From Lineus longissimus (lineage: Eukaryota; Nemertea; Pilidiophora; Heteronemertea; Lineidae): a stretch of DNA of 64,000 bases. Made by a program: the position numbers and the translations under genes. How positions within the stretch are numbered: the stretch's first letter is position 1; each line of letters opens with the position of its first letter. This document shows positions 55,806 through 62,786 of the stretch, one piece after another. Location: NCBI RefSeq assembly GCF_910592395.1, contig NC_088315.1, positions 17,283,808 to 17,347,807 of the forward strand, in the 5' to 3' direction. The notes beneath the pieces were generated by a model. It saw only the letters and a program-made list of their open reading frames with translations, did no database searches and was not told the origin of the DNA.

Positions 55806-56837
55806 ATGGACTTCATAATCAATGAACAAGAATGTAATGAAGCCAAATTTGAGTACTACTTAACAGACCAATTAGACATAAAATCCATTACTTTGAAATC
55901 GATAACCTTTTACAATTCATGGTGGACAGGTGATTTTCTACCAGAGGGAGTAAGGATTTTCTCATTTCTAGTCGAAATAACCAGAATTACAACAAATGAG
56001 CCCTTAGATAAACAATTATGGTGTATGGATGAATTTAGGACATTATTTGCTCCTGGACTTGAAACAGATACACTTGAAAAGGAAGTCATGAAAATTTGCG
56101 AACGGCATTTGGAAAATGAATCTACCACAACTAAAGACACCATTACTCAATACACATTTCCATACTCTCGACATTTTAGTTTAAGTGAGTTTTGTGAGGT
56201 ATGGCAAAAATACATAAAAGAAATTGGAATTAGCCACGTTAAGGTCAACTGTGATAACAATAATTACATAACCCTTGAACTTACAGAGGATAAAGAGTAC
56301 CCTCTGAAAGTAGACAAGTTAGATAAAAATGAAAAAATCAAGATTGAGCGAAACACAGAAGGTTTTCAAATAAGCAAAACCACAAGAGAGGTGATAAAAA
56401 AACAGCTCACAGTGGTGAATGAGTGGTTTGGCTTTAAGCAAACTAAATTCACCAAGAAAGGAAAATACTACTCCACAAGACCACTCAACTTTTACAGGAA
56501 ATATCTATTCCTGCAAGCTAATTTGGTTGACAAAGCTAAGACCCTCTACAACAATAAACCATCTAACATTTTCTGCATCATACCTGTAGAAGATGGTGAC
56601 CAAATAAAAATGCAGCGATACGAACCGAATTGTAAGAAAACGATAAATAAGTGTACTAATCACATAAAATTCGAAATCACTGATGAGAATGGTAAGCTAG
56701 TTAATTTCAGAGGAACAGAGGTTTCTTTAGAGTTAAGAATAGAGTTAAACTCTCAGGACAAAGTCCGAATAGAGTTAAACTCTTGTGGTGAAGACAAGCA
56801 CCTCGGACTCGAGCTCTGCTCTCAGGACGAAGTCTGA
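55806..56837 (+). CDS. Penton-like / minor capsid protein 2
   Basis: 343 aa, intact. Strand-rich, ending with FEITDENGKLVNFRGTEVS, the same pattern as the end of the protein at 46,882, so I infer a second single jelly-roll capsid protein. After this block the C-terminal roughly 35 residues are entirely encoded by hairpin repeats, and the stop TGA itself is part of one. It is divergent from the polymerase gene (57 bp between the starts). It could be a vertex variant or a spike base; the assignment rests on the C-terminal motif and context. Confidence 0.5.
   Translation: MDFIINEQECNEAKFEYYLTDQLDIKSITLKSITFYNSWWTGDFLPEGVRIFSFLVEITRITTNEPLDKQLWCMDEFRTLFAPGLETDTLEKEVMKICERHLENESTTTKDTITQYTFPYSRHFSLSEFCEVWQKYIKEIGISHVKVNCDNNNYITLELTEDKEYPLKVDKLDKNEKIKIERNTEGFQISKTTREVIKKQLTVVNEWFGFKQTKFTKKGKYYSTRPLNFYRKYLFLQANLVDKAKTLYNNKPSNIFCIIPVEDGDQIKMQRYEPNCKKTINKCTNHIKFEITDENGKLVNFRGTEVSLELRIELNSQDKVRIELNSCGEDKHLGLELCSQDEV
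56741..56837 (+). repeat. Double-hairpin cluster at end of penton 2
   Basis: A full copy with a GAGT-TAA-ACTC first stem (56,741-56,770), a half copy (56,771-56,782) and a canonical copy (56,808-56,837) whose last three bases are the stop codon. Confidence 0.82.
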
Positions 56838-56936
56838 CCACCTGATGAGATCATTCCATTAAAGGAATAGTACATTTCTTCTCTTTAACTACAGGTTTAA
56901 CAAGAGGGTTAATTGATCCCTTCATGACTGCTTCAT

Positions 56937-56966
56937 TCGGACTTTGTCCTGAGAGCATAGCTCGAT
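56937..56966 (-). repeat. Double-hairpin repeat, intergenic
   Basis: A canonical copy in minus orientation, 14 bp beyond the stop of the leftward gene ending at 56,980. Confidence 0.85.
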
Positions 56967-56979
56967 TCAAGCCTGATCG

Positions 56980-57327
56980 CTACTCTTTACTTACTTTTTT
57001 AGGAAGTTTCTTAAACATAATGAATGCTGCTAAAATAATTGCACCTAAACCTAGTACATAGACATAAGTATTACTGGTAGATTCACGCAGTGATACATCA
57101 GTATTTTGAGATTGTGGTTCTTCTTCCTCTACTTCTTCTTCCTCCTTTTCCACAACTCTGTTGTTTGGTGGGGAGTCCTGTACTTTAAATGTTGTCTTAT
57201 CCTTTTTTATCCTCTTAAATTCCTTAGATCTTCTACCCAGTTCTCTGGACCATGCTAATTGTTTCTCTGATCGAGGTTTCTTAGACACTGAAACTTTAGT
57301 AGTATCAGGTACAGTTTCAAGTTCCAT
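56980..57327 (-). CDS. 115-aa basic protein with C-terminal TM
   Basis: A Lys/Arg-rich N-terminal half (RELGRRSKEFKRIKK), a Glu-rich stretch (about 63-72) and a TM helix near 90-107 followed by a short basic tail. Similar small proteins occur in other Polintons; function unknown. Confidence 0.55.
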   Translation of the reverse strand: MELETVPDTTKVSVSKKPRSEKQLAWSRELGRRSKEFKRIKKDKTTFKVQDSPPNNRVVEKEEEEVEEEEPQSQNTDVSLRESTSNTYVYVLGLGAIILAAFIMFKKLPKKVSKE

Positions 57328-57375
57328 TTATCTTGCTCAAATTAATTGGAACTCAGTTCTCATAACCAGGTTAAT

Positions 57376-58278
57376 TTAGTCTTCTTTATCATCACTACCT
57401 GTGATATCTAGACTTTCATCTATTGGTTTGTCACATTCAGAGACAGTCATATTCGGTGTATTCATATTTGATGCAGTCATACTCGATGTATTCATAGATG
57501 ATTCCTCATGACAATGACCTAAAGTAATAAGTGTTGTTGAAGCAAGTGCAGTTAATGGACCCATTCTCAAACTCAACCATCCAAGCCATTTAGCCAACTC
57601 GTTAGTTATCAAATAATCATTTCTAAGATCATGGTAAAGATCATCTTCATCATCTATTGGTAATAACCACCTTGATAATTTAGTGTAAGCTTTAAGTACT
57701 GTCTTACCCAAAGAATCATTAAGTCTAGCAGCCATCTTTGTTTCATACATTCTATGGTGTTTTAAGATTTCTTTTTCAGTCATATTATCTAAGTCATTAA
57801 AATTTATTTGTTTGTTAAGGAAATCCTTGCTTTTACCAGTTGCAACTAGAATCTCTAAGTCTTGTTTGGCTTTAAGGCCACTATCAGTCAAATAGTTCAA
57901 ATTTTGTTGATTGCTAGTTGAGCCTAGTTGCCAACTAGAATTGACTATTCCCTGACTGGGATTAACTATTCCCTGACTGGGATTAACTAAATTTGAACTA
58001 TTCAACTGCTTGTTTGAAACTTGTTGATTTGTAGAGCAGTTCTGTTGAAAGTTAGTTCTGTTTTGTTGGTAACTACCAGTGTTCTGTTGGTTAGAAGCCC
58101 CAACTCGAGCTAAGCTCTCAGGACTGTGTCCGACTCGAGCTAAGCTCTCAGGACTGTGTCCGACTCGAGCTAAGCTCTCAGGACTGTGTCCGACTGGGTT
58201 TGGAATGATAACACCAATCTGTTTCATCTGTTGTTCAATCACTGCAGATGTCTGACTGTTCATTTGCTGATTATTCAT
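57376..58278 (-). CDS. 300-aa Polinton protein with hairpin-encoded repeats
   Basis: A Gln/Asn-rich N-terminus followed by three perfect 10-residue repeats (VGHSPESLAR) encoded by three tandem 30-bp double-hairpin units at 58,103-58,192. Next come further Gln/Asn-rich sequence and a conserved-looking helical domain (about 150-250) with PIDDEDDLYHDLRNDY and a hydrophobic segment near 232-250. The tail has Met/Asn/Ser repeats. The family is common in Polintons; function unknown. Confidence 0.6.
   Translation of the reverse strand: MNNQQMNSQTSAVIEQQMKQIGVIIPNPVGHSPESLARVGHSPESLARVGHSPESLARVGASNQQNTGSYQQNRTNFQQNCSTNQQVSNKQLNSSNLVNPSQGIVNPSQGIVNSSWQLGSTSNQQNLNYLTDSGLKAKQDLEILVATGKSKDFLNKQINFNDLDNMTEKEILKHHRMYETKMAARLNDSLGKTVLKAYTKLSRWLLPIDDEDDLYHDLRNDYLITNELAKWLGWLSLRMGPLTALASTTLITLGHCHEESSMNTSSMTASNMNTPNMTVSECDKPIDESLDITGSDDKED
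58103..58192 (+). repeat. Three tandem 30-bp double-hairpin units
   Basis: Three identical units with loops changed to TAA and TGT but stems GAGC/GCTC and GGAC/GTCC kept. They encode a triplicated decapeptide on the minus strand. Confidence 0.9.
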
Positions 58279-58329
58279 TTAAAATTATGGAAAAATGTCT
58301 GTTAAGTGCAAAATGCTGTTTTCACAACT

Positions 58330-59472
58330 TTATTGCATCTTAACACTAGCTCGAGCTATGCTCTCAGGACGAAGTCCGGCTGGTGTAAACTTAATACTAC
58401 TGATGCAGTTATTGTCTCTACCTGCACTGGCACTCAGTAAAACGTCAAACTGCTTGTCAATATCCTGGTCATATACCTTCTCAAATTTGTAATTTTGGAA
58501 GAAAATACTTTGAGTGAAATCATACCATAATCTCTCCAAATCATTTACTCGCTCCTTGTTGGTTAAAAAAGGTGTAAATATTACATAATCAATTTTCAGC
58601 GTTTTAAAGGCTTGGTGTAAAAATACCTTGTAGTTAATGGTGACCTTGACACCACAGTAATGCAGAAATCTTAGGAAGGCAAAGTAAACTAGTCTAAGGT
58701 CAGTGATATTCTCATCTGTTAATTGGGGTTTACCAATTGCCCTGTTAATAAATTCTATTGCAAGAAACCAGTCATATTCCCCACAGTGAAATTTAAAAAG
58801 CATGGCTTCACCATGTAACCCTTGGTTACATAATTTAGAGGGGAGAGTGTTAATACCCATTTTTAGGGCTGACTGAAGAGTACTTTCATATCTCTGCTTA
58901 CTGAGGCATTTTCTGGAACTTGAAAAGCAACCCTGCAAATACCATTCCACAAAGTCCTTTAAATACTTAACTGCCGATTCGGACAGCCGCCTCCATCCAA
59001 GTTTCCTTAGAATACTGTCAAAGTAACGTGTCTTGTTGTCAATATTGATCTCAAGAGTTTTAAAATCATCGTCGTAAGTAGTCGAATTGCAATTGGTGCA
59101 GAATTGATACCTGACAGTTTTAGCTGCGTACCTTGCTGAATTCAAGTTTTTTCGGTACTCACATAGTGTCCACCTTTTACAATTTCTACATAATTCCGCT
59201 TTGGCGATGGTACTGGTGTCATACTCTTTCATTTTTGGCATACCTTTGGTATTAACAGCAGAGCTGTGCACAAGAAAGTTGTTTTCATCTTTGCCTGTCT
59301 CAGTCAGACTTCGTCTTGAGAGCATAGCTCGAGTAGGCTTATCATCTTCTCCACTGTCATCTTTTTTATTGAATGTAGAATTTCCATCCATAACCCTAGG
59401 ACGAAGGAATCCAGTAAGATTTTCATTGCTACATTTACTAAAATAGTCTTTTAATGAAATCATCCTATTCAC
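58330..59472 (-). CDS. 380-aa zinc-ribbon-like hypothetical
   Basis: Cys pairs CRNCKRWTLC and CTNC (about residues 95-130) suggest one zinc-binding site; the rest is helical without a recognised domain. Two hairpin repeats are translated within it: TRAMLSRRSLT near residue 48 (59,304-59,333) and PESIARAS at the C-terminus (58,350-58,379). A 17-bp stretch at 59,190-59,206 matches the terminus of the foldback family. No catalytic motif seen. Confidence 0.55.
   Translation of the reverse strand: MNRMISLKDYFSKCSNENLTGFLRPRVMDGNSTFNKKDDSGEDDKPTRAMLSRRSLTETGKDENNFLVHSSAVNTKGMPKMKEYDTSTIAKAELCRNCKRWTLCEYRKNLNSARYAAKTVRYQFCTNCNSTTYDDDFKTLEINIDNKTRYFDSILRKLGWRRLSESAVKYLKDFVEWYLQGCFSSSRKCLSKQRYESTLQSALKMGINTLPSKLCNQGLHGEAMLFKFHCGEYDWFLAIEFINRAIGKPQLTDENITDLRLVYFAFLRFLHYCGVKVTINYKVFLHQAFKTLKIDYVIFTPFLTNKERVNDLERLWYDFTQSIFFQNYKFEKVYDQDIDKQFDVLLSASAGRDNNCISSIKFTPAGLRPESIARASVKMQ
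58350..58379 (+). repeat. Double-hairpin repeat at C-terminus of 380-aa ORF
   Basis: Canonical stems with a GAA second loop, translated on the minus strand as PESIAR near the protein end. Confidence 0.85.
59304..59333 (-). repeat. Double-hairpin repeat within 380-aa ORF
   Basis: The second stem is changed to AGAC/GTCT by a paired substitution; the first stem is canonical. In frame. Confidence 0.82.
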
Positions 59473-59523
59473 TTCTATTTACATAATAATTATTTTTTAA
59501 ACATTGTTTTGATAGAAGGTCAC

Positions 59524-60303
59524 CTAAGACCTTTTACGTGATTTTAAGGCTTTACGTGATTTTAAGGCTTTAACACCCTCTATTAAACCATAAATTATGG
59601 AACTAACAATAGCAATAACTGCTATGATCAGATGTTCGGCTAAAAATCCAACAGCAGCACCTACTGATTTCAATAAAAATGAAACTAAAGACCCTATTAT
59701 TCCAGGTAAAGCTGCAGCTGATTTCTTGGCTAGTTCTTTCAACCATTCAGCCAACTTCTTAAGACCTTCTTTTACTTTATCTGGTATTGATGGTTTTGGT
59801 CCAGGTTCTGGTGTAGGTCCTGGAGTTGGGTCTGGTCCTGGTGTAGGTCCTGGTCCTGGAGTTGGTTTTACAGATTTAGTGGCACCACTTAAAGCACTAC
59901 TGATACTAAGACCTAGAGTTGTAAATGTCATTACAACAGCTGTTATTATGGCGCTAATAGTTACACCATACGTCTTAAAAAGTAACTTTATTCTGTCCTT
60001 TAGAGGAATAGTTGAATCTGGTTTCTTTAGAACATCAACAATTAAACGTTTAATTCTTCTAGTTTGTGACTCCCTGTCATTGTCTAACCTCCATACCTTT
60101 GACTGTTCCTCATGCAATTTGTCATTTAGTTCATCTATTTGCTTTTTCAACTCTCCCTCTCTTATTATTAGATTTTCCTTTTCGTCTGAATGATCTTCTC
60201 CAGAGTTAATTAAGTCATTACTTAGAACTTCATTTTCTTCTCCTAGGATAGCATATTCTCTTTTTTTACTGTTAAGTTCTTCTTCTAGGCTTTCTATTTG
60301 CAT
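59524..60303 (-). CDS. 259-aa coiled-coil, Pro/Gly-linker membrane protein
   Basis: An N-terminal coiled coil (about 1-80), a TM helix (about 113-138), a PTPGPGP-type linker (about 146-170), an amphipathic Lys/Leu helix, then one or two strongly hydrophobic helices (about 195-245) and a basic tail with a duplicated ALKSRK. The second half is of a type frequent in Polintons and might be membrane-active (inference). Confidence 0.6.
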   Translation of the reverse strand: MQIESLEEELNSKKREYAILGEENEVLSNDLINSGEDHSDEKENLIIREGELKKQIDELNDKLHEEQSKVWRLDNDRESQTRRIKRLIVDVLKKPDSTIPLKDRIKLLFKTYGVTISAIITAVVMTFTTLGLSISSALSGATKSVKPTPGPGPTPGPDPTPGPTPEPGPKPSIPDKVKEGLKKLAEWLKELAKKSAAALPGIIGSLVSFLLKSVGAAVGFLAEHLIIAVIAIVSSIIYGLIEGVKALKSRKALKSRKRS

Positions 60304-60347
60304 GTCCTTATCCCTCTTTACTGTAGCTAGATCATCACCAGCCTGTT

Positions 60348-61100
60348 TTACCCTCTAAGTTCTCTCAAGGCATATTCAGTAAAACCCAGTGTTTTAAGTT
60401 CATCATCATTGGAATCAATTAATTTATCTATTGGTTTGTTTGAACTGTTTACCTCATTAATTACTGCCTGTGTTTCAGGGGTTACTAATGTAGGTTGACT
60501 TACTGGTGTTGGGCCTTCCATAGGTGCCATTCTAGGTACTTCCATAGGTGCTGGTTCATCAGGTTCAATCATATCTTTAATAATGTTAGCAAATCTCAGA
60601 CCATACTTAGTCTTTAATGTCAGTTCAGAATAGAATTTACCATTTGATTTAATTAAAGGAATGATAGCGGCAGTCCCTCCATCAAAAGTATTAGGAATTT
60701 TAATCAAATTGTTCATTTGTTGTTCTGTAATGTTTGCTAATTCTCCTTTTGTAGGCCAGAAGTAAGGTTCCTTGTTGTGCAAATAAATACGTGGTGCTAG
60801 TTTACTTAGTTTGTTAGGGTCATATTTCCATTTACCACTTTTTTTCAATGCTGTATCAAGTTTATCCTCTTTATCCTCTAGCAATGACTTCTTCTCCTCT
60901 AGTTGCTGGTCAAAAACTCTTGGCCTTTCTGGAGTTGTAGTGAATGAAGTTTCAGTAGTAAGATTTCCGACTCCTGTGTTGTATCTTGTGCCGTCATCTT
61001 GAAAAGTTCTATTGGTTTCACCTGTATTAGGATCATTCACATTACGAATGCGATAATTATCTATCTCACCCATTTGGATATCTTCACCTCCTTCAGCCAT
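60348..61100 (-). CDS. 250-aa hypothetical, Polinton type
   Basis: A charged, disordered N-terminus, a helical middle (about 65-90), a compact region (about 90-180) with LAPRIYLHNKEPYFW, then a Pro/Met-rich stretch (PAPMEVPRMAPMEGP) and a C-terminal helix. No motif is recognised. It lies in a same-strand run of five genes reading leftward. Confidence 0.5.
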   Translation of the reverse strand: MAEGGEDIQMGEIDNYRIRNVNDPNTGETNRTFQDDGTRYNTGVGNLTTETSFTTTPERPRVFDQQLEEKKSLLEDKEDKLDTALKKSGKWKYDPNKLSKLAPRIYLHNKEPYFWPTKGELANITEQQMNNLIKIPNTFDGGTAAIIPLIKSNGKFYSELTLKTKYGLRFANIIKDMIEPDEPAPMEVPRMAPMEGPTPVSQPTLVTPETQAVINEVNSSNKPIDKLIDSNDDELKTLGFTEYALRELRG

Positions 61101-61110
61101 AATTACTTAT

Positions 61111-62502
61111 TTATCTAACCATAAAAACAATTAATGTACCAACAACTGAGTAAAGCATGAATTTAATTGTTTCATGAGTATCATCCACCTTCTCAACTTT
61201 GGTGTCAAGTTTAGTAGTAGTAGGAGTATTCTTTGAGGTTTCAGTTGTTTTTGGTGTATCAACATTACTCTTTGGTTTATGACTGGTCTCGAGCTCTGCT
61301 CTCAGGACAAAGTCCGTCTTGACAGTACCAACGCTACTCTTAACTCTTATTTTCTTAGAACTATTTCCTTCCATCAGTGGTGGTGGTAAAGTCTTTTTGT
61401 GGTTAATGTCATTCTTACCAGGTTTAGCATTTTTTGGTGCTATTAAAATGTTATTATTGTAGTTAACCAGCTTACCAATAACGAGTACCATATTTGATCC
61501 TATGACATACAATCCTGGTGATATTACATAATCTAGTCTTGTATGAGTGTCACTCACTGCTTTTTGGTATCTTTGAATTGAAGTGGGAATATCAGGATGT
61601 TGATTAATCGAGTCCTTTAATAGTTTGTTGAATTCCTTCTGAGCATCCAATTCTGTACCCGGTACTCCAATTATTGGTGTTCTGGTCAACGCCTGAGCAC
61701 CCAGAATACAGTAAACATATGTTCTTATTGTGTCATTCAACCTCTCTATTCCAGGATTAGAGAAACCATTTGATTTAAATATCATGAATTGTTGATAGGT
61801 TTGACATTCATTTTGTGTAATTACATCAAATACATTCTTGTGTCTCCTGACATGATCCTTGATGAAAGTATCAGGATATTTGAAATTAGCCATTCCAGCA
61901 TCCCAGTCTTTACTGAACATCGGTGGCATTCTATTTTCATGAACTTGCATGAGGAAGAAATTGATTTTAGAATCATTGATGTAATATCCGGGATCAGTTA
62001 TGTTCGGGTTGTAATCCGGTACACTCCATGACCTCCAACCACCGTTATTTTCAAACACCGAGAAATCGTACTCGTCTTTTAAACCAAATTCACTCAATAA
62101 CCCTCCTAGTTTCCTACGGTTAATGTTATTGTTTGTCTCATTAAAATCACTTTTACCTGGAATTGGTATCTCTAGATTCTTCATGATCTTCAATATTTGA
62201 TAGTAAACATGAAACCTGTAAATTGACCTTATCAATGGGTCACTGTGATTCAAGTGATCGTCTATTGAAATACCACAACCTGTTGTAGCAAACCAAACAG
62301 CCATGTTAAATTGGTTTTGGTAAAACGATAATGGATTCTTTTCCAGTCGCAGACAGTCTTTCTTATTTTTCAGGCTCAAAAACCCAGGTGTTATCTTAGT
62401 TTCTTGTAGTCTGAAGAAATTGTTACTGTTAACAGTTACTTCTAAATTAAAGAAGTCATAGGTGAATTTACTTTTATGTTGATTTGCTATTGGATAATAC
62501 AT
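61111..62502 (-). CDS. 463-aa Polinton protein with C-terminal TM
   Basis: A large ordered region (about 1-360) containing WFATTGCGIS, FRFHVYYQ-like and LNDTIRTYVYCILGAQA blocks, a Lys/Thr-rich linker that includes a hairpin-encoded DFVLRAELE (61,288-61,317), and a TM helix at the extreme C-terminus (about 445-463). This family recurs next to Polinton termini in other animals but has no assigned role; a virion surface or membrane protein is plausible. The start has an ATTAAATG context 73 bp from the right TIR. Confidence 0.6.
   Translation of the reverse strand: MYYPIANQHKSKFTYDFFNLEVTVNSNNFFRLQETKITPGFLSLKNKKDCLRLEKNPLSFYQNQFNMAVWFATTGCGISIDDHLNHSDPLIRSIYRFHVYYQILKIMKNLEIPIPGKSDFNETNNNINRRKLGGLLSEFGLKDEYDFSVFENNGGWRSWSVPDYNPNITDPGYYINDSKINFFLMQVHENRMPPMFSKDWDAGMANFKYPDTFIKDHVRRHKNVFDVITQNECQTYQQFMIFKSNGFSNPGIERLNDTIRTYVYCILGAQALTRTPIIGVPGTELDAQKEFNKLLKDSINQHPDIPTSIQRYQKAVSDTHTRLDYVISPGLYVIGSNMVLVIGKLVNYNNNILIAPKNAKPGKNDINHKKTLPPPLMEGNSSKKIRVKSSVGTVKTDFVLRAELETSHKPKSNVDTPKTTETSKNTPTTTKLDTKVEKVDDTHETIKFMLYSVVGTLIVFMVR
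61288..61317 (+). repeat. Double-hairpin repeat within 463-aa ORF
   Basis: A canonical copy read in yet another frame on the minus strand (DFVLRAELE), in the flexible linker before the TM helix. The TCT loop avoids the stop that the more common TAT loop would give in this frame. Confidence 0.85.
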
Positions 62503-62574
62503 TTAATTTACTTGAATTTTTCCTTGAATTTTTTGGATAATGAAGACATTAAAAAAGCCATTTATTTTAATGGA

Positions 62575-62786
62575 ATTAACCCATTGAGCTCTAGTATTCC
62601 CTCACCATTTCATTGACCATTTCATTGCAACGCTTCACTGGGAATCTCATGAATGATAGAATAGTAGTATTGTGGTGGATGGTTCTTTGGGGTTGTAGGC
62701 TAATTTGGGGCAAAAGACCTGTAAGGTCTTTGGTCAAAAGGGCCTAAAACATAACCTAGTTCCTACCACCACAATACTACTATTCT
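62575..62786 (-). repeat. Polinton right TIR
   Basis: The exact reverse complement of 44,381-44,592, including the 129-bp terminal foldback in the same arrangement. Followed by the atcaaa target duplication. Confidence 0.95.

Larger units (their letters stand above)
44381..62786. mobile_element. Polinton/Maverick (adinto-like virus-transposon)
   Basis: 18,406 bp between identical 212-bp terminal inverted repeats and a perfect 6-bp duplication atcaaa (44,375-44,380 and 62,787-62,792), the hallmark TSD length of Polintons. The empty site is present in the paralogous segment at about 11,452-11,457. It carries the diagnostic set: capsid-like proteins, FtsK/A32-type ATPase, retroviral-type integrase with chromodomain, and a DNA polymerase B with DNA_pol_B_2 features, plus several proteins of types common in Polintons. 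A capsid maturation protease was not found. Several core genes are interrupted, so this copy is probably not autonomous. Confidence 0.95.

Noticed and set aside
44381-62786. Adenain-like capsid maturation protease
   Set aside because: I looked for a Cys/His protease pattern in all Polinton frames and found none I could support. Absence by eye is not proof.
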